Assembly (NCBI GenBank): GCA_965649825.1
Contig: OZ287701.1
Coordinates: 186,001-250,000, forward strand
DNA: 64,000 bases
From: Penicillus capitatus
Taxonomy: Eukaryota > Chlorophyta
Reading direction: 5' to 3'
In this document: piece by piece, positions 11,468-32,975 of the stretch
Layout: every line of letters begins with the position of its first letter
How positions within the stretch are numbered: position 1 is the first letter of the stretch
Notes under the pieces: model-generated
What the model saw: the letters and a program-made list of their open reading frames with translations, nothing else
Database searches by the model: none
What the model was told of the DNA's origin: nothing
Translations under genes and position numbers: made by a program

Positions 11468-13380
11468 TCAGTACATATCTAGCAAAATACGATCGATTCT
11501 CGCTCGGCAAATCGGACAGCGTCCATCTCTGTTTTCTTCTAGCCACAACTCAGCGCATTCTCTGCAGATGCATCGATGGGACCTAGAAACGCAATGCCTT
11601 GTGTGACAGCAGATGCGATCGATGGGAGGCTCACGATGTTCCGTGAACAAATCCAGCACGAATCGGCGCATCCATGCAGAGGACACACAAGTCGCCACCC
11701 GCTATCTGCAGGCAGCACTGCATTTTGTGGCAAGGGGAGGGAGGGTTCATGGATGACCTCGTCGTCGTAAGACAGCAAACTGTCTTCGTCATCACTCAGC
11801 GTCTGAGGTCGATTTCCGATATCGTCATCGGTCGTATATGGGTAGATGATGTGACGGGGGTCGTCAATGTACCGAAAAACGACGATCACGGATCCAGATC
11901 CCAGCCCATTCTGAACACACCCATACAAAGGCTTCGTCGACAATGAGATTCTCAGTGTCTTACCTCGGACAAAGATGCAGAGCGATCGTTGACTTTTCTC
12001 AAAGAATAGCCGCCGTCCTCTTCCACGTAGAAAGTGCAATACCTGGCGTCTGGATATTCGATCTTGTCAGCTAACTGCGAAAAAAGTTCGGAACATCTCT
12101 TCATTTCGTCTATAAGAATGTGCCCCGAAAATTCAAAACGCTCCTCTTGGGGAAGATACAATTTGCAAAAAATCAACAACGTATTCGGCGTGACCGGAAC
12201 CAACGCCTTTCCTTCTTGGCACTTTTCCAAGTAGAGTGTGATCCAGCACCCTCCACTGTTGTGGCAGATGTCTCCGAAACGTGCGTTTTCATCGACATCA
12301 TTCAGACAGCCCAGAATAGAGATCGTGCCATCGGCGTGGCGTTGGCAGCGCCAAAGGCGATAGTCACGATCCTACAGATGAGACGTCTCCAGAGACGTCG
12401 AATAAAGACAGATCTATCACCTCTGTCCAGAAAGGGTGAATTTTCTCGTTGTAGAAAAATAATCCCGATCTTCTTTGGACGTCAGAAGCAATGCCAGGAA
12501 GGCAGCCATCCTCTAAGTACTCCTTGATACTGTCACTTGATAGAATCTCGCGATTAATGGGATTGGTGTCATCACCCAACGTTAACGACCTCCCTGGGGC
12601 GAGATAGTTGGACCACGACGGCGACGGCGGCGCAACGTTAGAAACTCTGAACCAGATGGTGATAGCGTTGTCGACGCAGAAGCCAGCTTCGGGATGCGTC
12701 AGCACGTCGAACCTGATATTTTCCGTGTACCATGAGACGTGGTAAGGACATGAAAGACAGGCAACGTCTAAAAACGTGCGGCTAAAAGTAGTCGGTCGAA
12801 GATGTCTGAGGTCGAGACGTACTTGCAACGTAGCTCTGCGTGACATCTGCGTGGTTGAGGATACTAAAGGAGTAGGTCGCGTTTAGAGGCTGAGAATTTC
12901 GAGAAACGATGGCGATGCGGAGTTCCTCTGGCTCTCTAAGCAACGACATGCAACGGTACAAGACCATTTCCCTGCCAAGGCATCGCTTCGGAGCAGATCC
13001 GCGTCGTCCGATGCTCACCACTGAAGGCCATTTGTCTCAAGCAACGGCAAAATGGACACTTCTTCTCGGCGCAGAGCCTGTAGATTTAAGATAGTGACCT
13101 GCCATGCATCGTCGCGGTAGACGGCGAAGGAGTGGATGGAAATGATGCCCCTGGCCTCCGGTCGGTTGACGTGTCGTCTGCCGACAGACATTTCGCGTAA
13201 AGCAGCGCTTGTGAACGACGCGAAAGCAAAAACGCAAAAGGAGTGTCCGTGCCAAGTTGGCGGAACGACACGAATGATATTGATGAATGCTACGAGCGTT
13301 TTTGAGAAGAAATAGGCAGCATTCTCAAGAAGATGTTCCTTAAGAAACAAAAAGGATAACGTAATGCCACTGTACAGCAC
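11468..13380 (-). CDS. RING-finger E3 ligase-like protein (MGRN1/LUL-like)
   Basis: A multi-exon minus-strand gene; exact exons are not all resolved. Coding blocks lie near 13.38-13.02, 13.02-12.80, 12.80-12.37, 12.23-11.95 and 11.95-11.47 kb. The C-terminus is a C3HC4-type RING: CWIC, then SHRCICRECAELW, then CPICRARIDRILL at the end, the arrangement of the MGRN1/LUL ubiquitin ligases. Upstream blocks (FCVDNAITIWF, FWTEVIDLSLFDV, FYVEEDGGYSLRKV) loosely resemble the beta-rich substrate region of that family. The join inside the RING is odd: two near-identical 17-bp copies of CCCATCGAT..GCATCTGC flank the probable intron, and the best splice is GA-AG. With that splice the third RING cysteine is Ser. 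The start is uncertain (13380 is an upper bound; a Met near 13.19 kb is also plausible). RING is confident, the subfamily moderate. Confidence 0.6.
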
Positions 13381-13907
13381 ATGGACTGTCCAAACGGCCG
13401 ATGGAGTGCAGAGACAAGTTTCGACGAAGGCTACCGCGAGGCGTCAAAGCAAGAGCATAGCGATGATCCTTACGCGTTCCGTTTCACACATCGTCGGTTA
13501 TAAATCGGTGTTTAGCGTTAAAACGATGACCGTCTATGGCCGTTAAAGGCATGCGAATATCCGGTACCATTAGAGGATTCCGCCAACCCAGGCGTTTTCC
13601 TTGGCGTCTGGTCTTCTTCAAAGACCTTCACGTCGTTCTGGAAGCTAAAACAACGTCGAGGACGTCCTTCTTGGCAACCATCCGTGTCCCATCCGGCAAA
13701 TGCGAAGGACCCAACTCAATGTTCGGGATTCGCCTAAGTGAAAACGAACGAACAGACGAAAGCCTCTGAGGCGTAACTTAACAGCCGTGTCGACAGCAAA
13801 CGCAACAGGTTATTTGCTCCATCGTTATGGAAGGCATCGCCTTGACACAATATTAACAATGTCTCCGTAGATGTGGCCATTGACGTCGACGTCATTCCTT
13901 CCAAACC

Positions 13908-14348
13908 ATGGCAGATAATTCCGCTTTGGTCGTGTTTGAAGATGATCCCGAAGTCGTCCAGGAAATGCGACGACGGCAAGAAGAGGCAGAAGAGTTAGAG
14001 AAAAAACTCAAAGTGATTCAGGAGACCGTGCCAACACGCATTTTCAATGTCTGCGGTAGCTCCGCCGGAGCTGGCAGTGGAGATTTCCATCAGTATCGTA
14101 TGATACGACGACGTGAACAGGACAGACTCAAACGTATTGAAGAAGAAGCAGCTGAGGCGGAAGAAACGGAGAGAAAACAACGAAAATATGCGCTCTTGAA
14201 GAAAATGGATGAGATGCGGACAGCGAAGAAACGCGACAAGAGACAGAAGGCCAAGCTCAAGAAGAAAGCCAAACGCGAAAGTGCATCGAGAGAAACACAC
14301 TGTCCTGCGCCGCAGAACGATGAGCCATCGCTATCCATGCTGGACTGA
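13908..14348 (+). CDS. PRKRIP1: PRKRIP1-like spliceosome-associated coiled-coil protein
   Basis: A single-exon 146-aa protein. The family signature is clear: a short N-terminus followed by NVCGSSAGAGSGDFHQYR (about residues 48-65), then a long charged helix (RRREQDRLKRIEEEAAEAEE) and a Lys-rich tail. PRKRIP1 (DUF1168) is a helical clamp seen in catalytic-stage spliceosomes. A nuclear splicing role is inferred from family. The gene lies head-to-tail with nothing obvious upstream, and an ATG in clear context sets the start. It is intron-free, unlike its neighbours. Confidence 0.85.
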   Translation: MADNSALVVFEDDPEVVQEMRRRQEEAEELEKKLKVIQETVPTRIFNVCGSSAGAGSGDFHQYRMIRRREQDRLKRIEEEAAEAEETERKQRKYALLKKMDEMRTAKKRDKRQKAKLKKKAKRESASRETHCPAPQNDEPSLSMLD

Positions 14349-14691
14349 CCGGAAATATTTCATTCATTACATCGTCTGTTGCTGTCGTGCACGAGTTGGA
14401 ACTGACGGTTATGTGTAAATCATACTACAGTGCCGCCTCAACATGGATGTGGCACTTGTCTGTTTGATTACATGAAACTGTTAGGCCTTCGATGCTTAAC
14501 AAAGGTGCGAGTACAAGTCTGCAAGGTATGTGAGTGGCGAGACGCGTAGTTTGCTCCATTCTTCTGAATGTCAATCGAATAAGGTCTCCTGGCGAGAGGT
14601 GTTGAAATAGGTCCAGTTGGATTCTTTTGTCTTTGCCAGTATAGTGGTGTCAGCCGATGGATTCCCTTCAGATGTGACGGTTGTAGCTGGT

Positions 14692-15480
14692 TTAAGTTGA
14701 TTGACTTCTGTCGAGGTACTGAAAGGGGCGCCCATTGTCCATTGTGCTCCGATTCGGTATACACGTGATACCAGTTGTTGCTATCATTGCGAAGAGAGGA
14801 CAGATGCCCAAACTTGGATTCCATAGAAGAAGGTAGGAATTATGATTTCCTCGAAGAGTCCGGAGGATGATATACGGTGCAGTCCCGAATTGATAATGGG
14901 CGACACGTTTAACTTGGTTCATTCTTTTCCTCACCTTTGGAAAAGTCTTGCAAAAGTATTCTCGTAACGTTAAATGTGTGTCGAAGTGTATCCCGAGGTA
15001 GTTCAAAGAAGTCTCTGTTTGTAGATTATGTTCTCAAAACGAAATGTAAGGTTAAGGTCGTGATGCAGTCTTGTCAAGCAGACAAGGTGAAATCTTTCGG
15101 GTCTAAATTGGAGTTGGATGTTAGTGGCCCACTTCTCTAGTCCCACCAATGTTTGTTAAAAAGATCTCTGTCGCGAAATTCTTTTTTTTTGTTCTACGTA
15201 AGTTAAGGCGGCATCAGCTAATAACGACAAATGCGTTTCTTGTCTCAGGAAGGTATCTAGGGTGTCCATAACTGCCAAGAAAAGCAAAGAGCTTAAGACG
15301 GCTCCTTGGGGGAGTTTTTGCGTGAATGATACTTTCATTGTAGCATCGAAAGTGTCAATTACGCATTCCCGATCGTGTAAGAAGACGTCGATGACACCAA
15401 GCACGCGCGTTGGGGTTCCTTTGCGCTTTATAAGAGTGATCAGAATATCCGGGTTTGCTCGATCATAGGCCGATTAATTG
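14692..15480 (-). pseudogene. Decayed LINE reverse transcriptase
   Basis: The minus-strand reading from 15480 down shows RT blocks in order: YDRANPDILITLIKRKG, then PQGAVLSSLLF (motif B), then a ruined catalytic motif (LLADAAL where YADD is expected), then a thumb-like NYLGIHFD segment. Frames shift at least twice and there are stops. It differs in sequence from the LINE at 54-57 kb, so it is probably a separate family or an older copy. Confidence 0.75.
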
Positions 15481-16419
15481 TCTAGTGCTAGAACTAGTGC
15501 TGTAATGTTCTGTACTCGATCGGTAAACAGTTGCTTATAGGACTGGATGCACTTACAAAATAAGCTGTTCATTATATTATTATAACTGTGGTTTACATCG
15601 TGTCGCAGTAGACGTCGTTTACGCGTGAAACATTTCAGCAATAAGCATTCTGAAGAAATTTTCTGTTCACTCGACATGATTTCGGAGCGAGTCTTGTATA
15701 CCCTACTCCTCTTAGGTCTGAATCTACTTTGCACCAAGGCATTTTTGCAAAGAAACACGAACGAACATACAGGCATGAAGGAAACAACGTTTGGTCTTAT
15801 ACGAGGCTACGTACAAGGACAAGGAGAATACAGAAGCGTATACACATCAGCGGTCGAACGAGACTTACAACTTCAAGCGCTCTCTGTATCCGAGGAGAAG
15901 AAATCACTAGCAGTGGCGTTATACGGTACATGAAAAAGTTGCAATGGCATCATTCACAAGATGAAAGACATTCAAACTAACGGAAACGATCCAGGAGAAG
16001 ATCGTATGACGGACATAAGAGGGGAAAACGAAGAACACGCCGACCCCGTACGGAGAAGAGATTATAAGGCTGCACTGAGTATGCGAAAACAGTTGGTAGC
16101 TTCCAAATAAGATACTAGCCTAGACAATTCTGTGAACTGGCGGTTGTCTTGTTTTTCAACACAAAGAATGTGATAAAGGAAAAGGTGATGCTCGGTTATA
16201 TCAGGGCTCATCGAGTGGAGATTGCTTTATTGGCAATTGAGGGGCCTTTTGTCGTGCGCAATCCGTAACTGTTGGTCTAGCGCGCAACGGGAGGAGAGAC
16301 GGAGTAGCACGACACGAAGCAAAATTAATGATCATCGTGATCATGCCCATAAAGTCTAATCGATCTCATCCCATCATTCTTCCCTGCGCAACTTCACCGT
16401 CTTCAAAGTAGATGCGAAG
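15481..16419. other. Intergenic/repeat DNA
   Basis: No supported gene. Includes the first copy of a dispersed repeat at about 16275-16375. Confidence 0.5.
16275..16375 (+). repeat. Dispersed repeat, copy 1
   Basis: About 100 bp imperfectly repeated at 16995-17095. Shared landmarks are acacgaagcaaaattaat, catcgtgatcatgcc and tctaatcgatct, in the same order and orientation. Confidence 0.7.
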
Positions 16420-17032
16420 TTACTGGAGTGGTAAGGATGGCCCTCTCAGCTGCCATCCTCTCCGATTCTTGATCGTTTGCATACTGCGCTTTGAGAAGGG
16501 CGGAGCCTCGAGCATCCCGCCATCGTCGTTTGGATAGACGCGCGGGAAAGGCGCGCCGCAATAGTATCTTAAACTACGGCACATACAAGATTCACAAGCG
16601 TTTAAATACTCAGAATGCCACATGACGTGATGCCTCCCATCATGGGTGTAATGCTCTTGGTATGCTTCATGTCATGTTCACCTCATGCATGGCAAACTCT
16701 TTAGGAAGGTCACACGTTCTACCGCCGTTGGACAGCAGAGCATGTTTCTCAATGCCCGTGATGCGCTTCTCGATCGCTGTGCGACGTTTTGTTGTCAGAC
16801 GATCGAGACGTAGCATATCTTTAATTAACCTAAGTTTCCAGTTTGCCATCGGCCTTTCAAACGCGCGAATGATACTAACATCCTTTGAGTGCATCAACAG
16901 ACGGCCCTTTTCATTCGCATCCACATGGACTGCGAATCTGTTTGGACGACGACCTCGGAGCCGATGATAATGTCCCAACTTTGTCAGACTGTCGTGGGCA
17001 AACCGTGGCGGGACGGGGAGACGCGGCGACAC
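16420..17032 (-). CDS. Hypothetical basic protein, probably two exons
   Basis: Two adjoining minus-strand frames (17032-16667 and 16623-16420) look like one gene split by a short intron near 16.65 kb. The first part is Arg/Lys-rich (LRGRRPNRFAVHVD, KGRLLMHSKDVSIIRAF); the second has a CESCMCRSLRYYCG cluster. The composition resembles small organellar ribosomal or RNA-binding proteins, but I recognise no family. Because a dispersed repeat overlaps the 5' end, a chance frame is possible. Confidence 0.35.
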
Positions 17033-17095
17033 GGCGCGAAGCAGAATTAATTATTATCGTCATCATGCCATAAGGTCTTATCGATCTGATAATAT
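16995..17095 (+). repeat. Dispersed repeat, copy 2
   Basis: Imperfect direct copy of 16275-16375 (cgcgaagcagaattaatt, catcatgcc, cttatcgatct). It lies just outside the 3' end of the large polytopic protein gene and overlaps the 5' end of the small gene on the minus strand. Confidence 0.7.
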
Positions 17096-17115
17096 CGCCT
17101 ATGATGGCAACGGCG

Positions 17116-20100
17116 TTATTGGGTTCTGTTTTGAAGAAATTGGATTGGATGGCATAGAAAAGAGAAGGCTTGTTTAAAAGCCGGGGCGAGTTTTTCGCCG
17201 AGCATCAAGCAATAGGCAATTCCTTGTGTGCATATCATCAATAGACCACAACGGTATTGTAGAGCTTCGTCTTTATTGCTGGCAGAGACGACGCAGATTC
17301 CCAGAACAAAGGTCATACAGTCAATAGATTCGATGAGGAGGGCCATACCCAACCGCCACCAACTGCGAAATGGACGAAAAACGCGCAGGAAGATGACAAA
17401 GGTGACCGAAATGATCAGGGCAACGATAATCTGCTCCACCGGAAGCACATCGAGATCCACCACACAGATCATGGCAATGAGTGCACGTTTGGTGCAGTCC
17501 AGCAACGCCGTCATCAAAGACATCCCGTAGACAGCGGATCCGTTCTCCCCCATAAGGGGCTTCGTCGAAGTTGAGGGCGACCTGACAACAACAGAATGTG
17601 ATCTCTCTGGACACGTAACGAAAGGGGGTGTCTACATAGGGGAGGAGGATGTTAGGGGGATACGGTAGTCTTCGAAGAGAGGGCCAAATCGTTGAAGAAA
17701 TTTGTCGTCTTTCTTTTGCGATATCCATTCGGTTTTCTCAAACCGATGCCCGATGAAGAAGCGGAGCACAGCGGAGAAGATGCTTCTCGGATGGCATCTC
17801 TTCCAGAATGCCCTCAGTCGTCCACGATCCTCAGCTGACTGTGTTATCATTCTCGAGAAGGGCAGCCAGATACCTTGCCCGGCAAGACTGTCTAACCACA
17901 TCAGACGCTTCTGAGGCGGTGGACGGTGATCGCCCATCGCCCCTGATCCCTGCGCCGCTGAGACAGGCGAGCTGCATTTGACAAGTGGTGTCATGGATGC
18001 TGCGCACCGGATGGTGAAGGTGCTGGCGATGCTTCCTCGATATGTACGTGTGCTTCTGCATCGGGCGGATGATCACCGTTTGATCGGTTCTCGGTATCGG
18101 GTCGGACGATGGCGACTCTCCAATCCTCCGGAGAGCGTTTGAAAAAAGCGGTGTACAGAATCGTGGCCAAAATGAAGAAGAACATTCCCGGAATGAGGAC
18201 CAACAGAAAACATCCCAGTATCAGACCCTCTAGCACAGCACACCTCTGAATTCCGTCCTCCCGAGCGACATGCAAATATACTTTTGCTATGTGTCAGAAG
18301 ACGAGCAGAAGCGGCAGCGATGGCAGGAATGGTCCAGAACGCCACGTAGAGTTCGACTCTGGGAAAGATACAGAGCGCCGGAATCGACGCTCTGCCGAAA
18401 AGCTTGATCACGATAACTGCGAGGAGACGAAAAAGGAGCACACATATGTGCAAGAGACAGGCAAAGAAGAGAACGCGATCCAAGGCGACATAAGGATCGA
18501 GATCGCTGTTGTAGCTAAACATCTCCACCGTCTCTGCCAGATCCACACCTTTACCGAGCAACTCGATCCTCTTAGCTGCCGACGTGGATGCCTCTTCCTA
18601 GAACCGTTACGTATCTCACACATGTGCCGAAAAGAAAAAGAGCGATCACACTGTTACCACCGCGGATTTGTTTTCCTCCCAGAAGAGCCGGACGTTAAGA
18701 GCACACCATGCAAAAGAATCTGTGATCCGCTTGAAACTCGCAGGCAAGGCGCCGCTCCCAATCGAACCTACAGATCAAAAAGGTAACCGTAGGTGTGGCA
18801 GGTCAGTCGTGTCGTGCCAATGAAGTAGAGTTTCTGTCCAAGCGCGAGTACCTCCGTCACCGATCCGATCGTCGGAGGGACGCCGACGGCCGCAACACCA
18901 TCTGCAAAGGCCATTGCGTTTTTCGGATCGGAAATGCGGCGTGCGGTTTACATGAGGAAGAAGGCGTCAGGCTTGATGCTGCCACGACAGCTGTGGCGGC
19001 CATGAGTGTTGTGCTGGATGCGTATCCCATCGCATCTGACTGCCATTGTGCCTTTTGCCGGATCATTGTTCCCGAGTACGTCACATTGTCGAGCAATTGA
19101 TTCCCTGCGGCATCCATCAACGACGCATGCAGCACTTGAATCTGCACCTCCTCGCTGTCCGGCTCCGGCACCGCATGACCTAAGGTGCGATTCCGTATCT
19201 CACGTTTCCTGAGCCTTCCATGAATAAACAGCGTCTTTCTCGAGGCATCGATCTCGCCATGAAGCGAAGCTGAATCGACGTTGGGGCGAAGAGAGGCGAA
19301 ATGCTCCCGGCGGAGATACAGACTGTCCGAGATTTGGCGGGAGCAGACGCTGGAGGTACGGATGGCTGTGGAGATCTCCGGCGAAGAGAGAGGCGTTCCC
19401 ATAACACTCCATCCATTGCCATGCGCATCCAACACGCTTGGAAGGGCGCCGTGCAGTCGTGGATCGCATCCCGTTCCAACGGAAAGATACACAGCCTCCG
19501 GAAAAGTGATCGTCGCCGTAAAGTGTCCATCGAGTGTCGCCGTGACATTGCCGCCGGCATCCTGCACCTGAGGCGGACGCGCATCATGCATCACTCTCAA
19601 AGAATGTGTCTTGCCGTTCACGGATACCGTCACCTGCATTGCACACGTCTCTTCATCCAATCGACGCGAGAACGCCCCAGCCGTACCTGAACGGGACGAT
19701 TGGAAACGAGGAGCTCAGTGGTGAACTTGAGCGTCGCCGGGCGGAAGGTGCTTTCGGATGAGAAGGCGAGAGAGATGGACGTCTGATCGATCTGAGCCAG
19801 CTGTGTGTCGGCAGAGATTGTCGGAGGAGCGTCAAAGGGCACAAATCTCCCATTGGCATCGACGACACTAGTCGCGACGTGGAAGAGTGGATTGGAACTG
19901 ACCCATACCAGCGACGTCGGACACTCCTGTGCGAGATAAGGTGCCAAGACGTCGGCATGAAGACAAGCAAACGACGCCAGCACTCCCTGAGCATGGTACA
20001 GCCTTCCGGTGCTCTGTAACAGCCAATGTCGCGCTTGATTCGAAGGACCGGCATTTACTTCGTCTAAGACAAGGGATGATGTTGCATTGGGCGAGGGATA

Positions 20101-20560
20101 AAGAATCGGCCATTTTATCGAGGCATCTTGCGCCAGAGAGCGATACAACAGACAACACAGCTGGATGGAACAGTCTGTCGGCGAATCGCTTGTGTCAGGT
20201 GGCGGAGATTACCCACAGGAGCACGAAACGGATGCGTTTATGGTACATGCGTGCGTTTGTGGCTTCTGTCTTATATATAACGACGCTGAGTGGGTTCTCT
20301 CTGTAAGTCTCTTAGTTGAGGGATGTTCGCAAAGGGCGGTGCGATAAATCGTGTTGTCCGGGTCGATTTCTGATAGCGCGGAGAAGAGAGCGTTTTCACG
20401 AACGGCGACAAGAGCCGAAAGTAAGACGGATGCGTTGTCCCTGGGAACATCGCCATCATTCTCCGCGAAACAGTAACCGCCATGATGTGACGGACGAAAG
20501 AACTTCAATCGATCTGCACGACAACGCCGACCGAAACGATCGTATTCACAAACGGTCGAT
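17116..20560 (-). CDS. Large polytopic surface protein with TRP-like C-terminal region
   Basis: A minus-strand multi-exon gene; coding blocks run continuously from about 20.5 kb to the stop at 17116. The N-terminal two thirds is extracellular-like: repeated beta-rich segments with the pattern 'DA.GN...' (VQDAGGNVTATLDGHF, VLDAHGNGWSV, LMDAAGNQLLDNVTYSG). The C-terminal third has several membrane spans (VLFFACLLHICVLLFRLLAV, LILGCFLLVLIPGMFFFILA, IIVALIISVTFVIFLRVF, MTFVLGICVV) and an FGPLFEDYR block. That block and span pattern resembles the polytopic tail of large protist and oomycete surface proteins annotated as TRP-like. Transport activity is not shown. The start is uncertain; coding is clear at 20508 (HHGGYCFAEND). 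Only about 25 bp separate it from the stop of the upstream gene. Confidence 0.55.
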
Positions 20561-20584
20561 CGACGAACATCGTTTTCGATCGAT

Positions 20585-23462
20585 CTAGATCAGTGTCGGC
20601 GATCCCGCCAGTTGACGACATTCCTGGATCATCTGGAACGCTTCGAATTGGAGAGGAGTGGAAGGCGCCATACGTCCGACAGCCTACAACACGATGCATT
20701 GCGTCGTTCGCGGGGATAACGGGAATCGACTTCGAAATAGGCGACGGCTTGATTCAGTCGATTCCGCGAGTCCATGGGCGAACCGAGCGGCACTTCAGAT
20801 GACGCTTTCAGCGCCATACCACTGAAGAACATAGCATCGACGAAATCTGGCTCGAAGCTCAGGATCTAAAAAACAGACGACAGTGTCAAACAACACTACG
20901 AGAGGCAATGTCCACCTGTTCGTATTTAACCAGCGCTGCATCGTAGAGCTGCATTTTGACGGCAGGATCTTCTGTCAGCTGTGCTCTCATGCACAGCGCC
21001 TTACCCCAGTTCATGTATGCCCGCTTATCATCGCCTTTGTTTTCCAGCAGCGTCCGAAATCGCTGTCCGGCTAACGTTAAGAACTGTTGCGACTCTTGCT
21101 GCAGTTGTTGCTGGGCGCTCTGTGAGGCCTTTGTGTTCTCAGCCGACGACGACTCCATCTCTGTCGACATCCTGCACTTCAGCTCGCCCAATGCCAAGAG
21201 GGTGTTGCCGCAGTTGCCCAGGCATTGGATGTTGGTCGGATCGACGTCCAGTATCGACTCGAATTGCTCAAGCGCGCCGACCAGGAGCTTAGAGGCCTCG
21301 CCGTAATCCTGCGCTGCATACCGTGAGTGTGTACGTTCGTTTGGACGAAGAGAAGAAGCGCACTTCGCCGAGCGCCAGTCGTCCCTTCTTGAGCAACTCT
21401 AAACCGACGTTTGCGTTGCCGACGGTGCTCACGACGTCGGGTCTGCCGCTTTTTGGTGTCTTTCTCGAAGACAGGCCATTCGGTGGGTATTCCCCGCCAT
21501 CGCCTGTCACATCATCCTCTTTCGTTGTCATATCCGCACTGAAACGCAGACGTCTGTCATCTGCCGAAAGATTAGCCGATGGTGGTCTCACTTCTCTGAC
21601 AGAGTCTGGTCGAACATACGGTCGTCGAATTCCTCCACCACATCCCATTCTGCTTCTTTGCCTGCAATCACGCCTCGCTCATGTAAACAGTATTCCCTGT
21701 GATGAGAACCTATGCTGGATTCCGCCTCCGGTTTCTGCTCGACAGCATCAGCCGTTGTATCCCGACGGTCGTCAAATTCCAAGTACGCGTCCAGTCGATC
21801 GGACGCTTCCGTGGATTCAACGGCGTCCTGTTCGATCATTTCATTCTCTGCTTCGAATTCAAGAGACTGGAGTGGCACACGAGAGATGCCAGTTGCACAC
21901 CGTCCTTAAAGGGTGTACCGTTTCGGGGTGTTGCATGATCTGTTCCATTCGTTCGTTGACACCAGCGATCTGGTCACTCAAGGCGTGCATCAACGATCGC
22001 AGCTCCAGCCATTTCTGTTCCAACACGTCCAATTCCACAGATGTCTCACTGTCGCCGCCGCCGGACGCTCTCTTAAGCTCCTGCGCATACGTCACACCCC
22101 ATCGGAAGCTGCGGCGAAGTTGGCGTATGTATCACTTCAATCGCGTTCTCCAGATTCTGCACGACGGCTGAGATGGCGGAGAATTGCTTCGAATACGCTT
22201 CCTGGTAGCGCTGTCCCATCCATGAGTAATAAGAGTGAGAGTCTTTCACTTGGAACGGCTCCGTGGGCGCTTCCGATTTGAATGTCTCCGAGAGCTGCCG
22301 CGGCAAATTGCCCAGGACAGATTCGATTCTCTCCAGCTGTTTCTCCAGAAAGGCATAGTCTGCTTGCGGAATGGGATTCATTCGAACGTCTCGAATCGAT
22401 TGCATCATATCCACCTAGACATCGCACATTCCTCGCAGCTGCCTGACGGTTGGCGCCTCTGACTTGATTGTCCTTCAGCTGCTTCAGAATGGAAGAGATT
22501 TCGTTTCCAACCATATCCTTCATGTCATGAAGGACAGTACGACTCTTCTCCTTGGCCTCTCGTCGCTCAGCCGTCACATCAATTGCCGATTCCCCCTTAA
22601 ACCATGCCCTGCTGAGCGATCGAGTCTGGATTTTGGCGTACGGGGAGGTCGTAGGAAGATGCTGTCTTCGAGTCGACGTCGTATCCTTCCAGTCGATTGA
22701 TCGATTCCTCAACGAACTACATTCATCCAGCCATACACACCACTCTCACACATTTCTCACACTTTTAGTCGATTGGAGATATCGCCGATGGATGCGAGCT
22801 GCGACGTCCCCCATTGCTCCAACAACGTCCTCCACAACAGATAGACGCGTCAGCACATTGGCAGCCCATAAGAGTGACTGAAATGTCACCTGAACTCACT
22901 GGACACGGCATAGATCACCGTTTGCTGTTGCAGATCCGAAATGCGTTTCATGATTCCCGGCAAACTCCGTAACCCGCCCGACACTTGTTTCACATTCTTG
23001 CCTGCGACAACGCCGCCTTTCGTCAAGTGCCTCTCTGTGCCGAGTATTACTGGTGGAGATCAAGGTCGCTTCAATTCTGTCCAGTTTATGTTCGAAATCG
23101 CGAAGTCGGCCGTTGAGGAGCGATTCGATGTTGGCCGAAATGGCTGAGATCTTCTGCTGGACCTGCTCAACCGCTGTCCTTTGCCGACTCACATCTTCCA
23201 TGAGCATTTCATCAAAGGCGTCTCTCGCCTAACAGGTCACACTTTTCGCAAAAGAGTGAGACTTCGCTGTCTAGACTTGAATCTTCTGCCTCTCTCGGCG
23301 AATGCCCACGAAAAGAGAGAACACCGGAAGGGCAATGGGCAGCGATGCAAACATGAGATCGTATCCCAGTACGACCAGCACTGCCCCACCGATCGTTCCA
23401 GTGACGGAGACAACGTCCAGGGCGTCCCACACGAGCACACCGTTTCTATTCTTCTCATGCAT
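20585..23462 (-). CDS. Membrane-anchored coiled-coil and TPR protein
   Basis: A minus-strand gene of many short exons. The proposed start is the ATG at 23462 (MHEKNRNG). A hydrophobic pair follows at once (VVSVTGTIGGAVLVVLG, LMFASLPIALPVFSLFVG), then long coiled coils (RTAVEQVQQKISAISANIE, LEQKWLELRSLMHALSDQI), an acidic segment, and C-terminal TPR-like repeats (LLVGALEQFESILDVDPTN, FRTLLENKGDDKRAYMNWG, ILSFEPDFVDAMFFSGMAL). The last exon ends at 20585 after an intron at about 20.70 kb with conserved YFE|AVGRMAP reading. It could scaffold protein assemblies at an organelle membrane, but I do not know the family. Introns near 21.5, 22.57 and 23.25 kb contain the recurrent intron motifs. Confidence 0.55.
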
Positions 23463-23616
23463 TTCGACTTTCGTCGTCACGCTCTTCTCGCTGCAGCGTA
23501 TGGGCCGATGGATCCGTCGGCGGCCAGCAATGGAACATCGATGCGATGTTGGCGGCCGCAAAGTACTGCGCACTGGAATGCATCGCAGGGGACGCGCTGA
23601 CGCGGTGCTCGAGAAC
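23463..23616. promoter_or_regulatory. Probable shared divergent promoter
   Basis: About 150 bp between the proposed starts of the minus-strand TPR protein and plus-strand L16. Both genes must be driven from here if the starts are right. No TATA box is evident. Confidence 0.4.
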
Positions 23617-24167
23617 ATGAGGCGCATGGATGTGTACGTTCGATCGATCGATCTCGGCGGGTATCGTCTGTACGAAAGGATGATGGCCGGACGCGTGTTT
23701 GCGATGCTTTTGCGTCCGAGGAACCCAAAATATATGAAATACTTTAAGATCAAGCTTCCAGCGAACCGTCCTTTCACAGGACTGAAGTGGGGAACGTTTG
23801 GACTGGTGACGAGAGAGGCAGGGATATTGAAGGCGGAGCAAATCGAAGCGGCACGGATGGCGTTGACGAGGACGCTGAAGAAGAAGGCGAAGATCTGGAC
23901 GATACCGCATCCCAACAAGAGCTATACGAAGAAACCGGCCGAGACGCGAATGGGCAAAGGTCATTGGTGCTGTCACATCAGTCAAGGATCTCATTTGTGT
24001 GATGTATGACGGAAGGCAAAGGTCCTGTCGCGGGATGGGCCATTGGGGTACCGAAGGCAGGGATTCTGTTCGAGGCGGCCGGTTGTTCGAAAGAGCTCTT
24101 TTGGGAAGCGGCCCGTGTTGCCAATTCAAAACTGCCGATTCGCGCCGTACCGATTGAAAGAGAGTGA
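23617..24167 (+). CDS. MRPL16: Mitochondrial ribosomal protein L16 (uL16m)
   Basis: Large-subunit protein near the peptidyl-transferase centre. Two exons (23617-23959, 24016-24167); the 56-bp GT-AG intron splits the invariant MGKG|KGP. Family blocks are obvious: QIEAARMALTRTLKKKAKIW, KPAETRMGKG, VAGWAIGVPKAGILFEAAG. The N-terminal extension and nuclear introns indicate a nuclear gene for an organellar, most likely mitochondrial, protein. Starts at 23578, 23617 and 23626 are all in frame; I chose the middle one. The intron has near-inverted ends (CTGTCACATCAG and TGTGATGTATGAC). The stop lies only 54 bp from the convergent PRP8 stop. Confidence 0.9.
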
Positions 24168-24221
24168 CTTTGCAAAGTGTGACTGACCCGCGGGACAGCC
24201 AGCCGCACATTGACGGATTGT

Positions 24222-32975
<8,754 letters not shown>

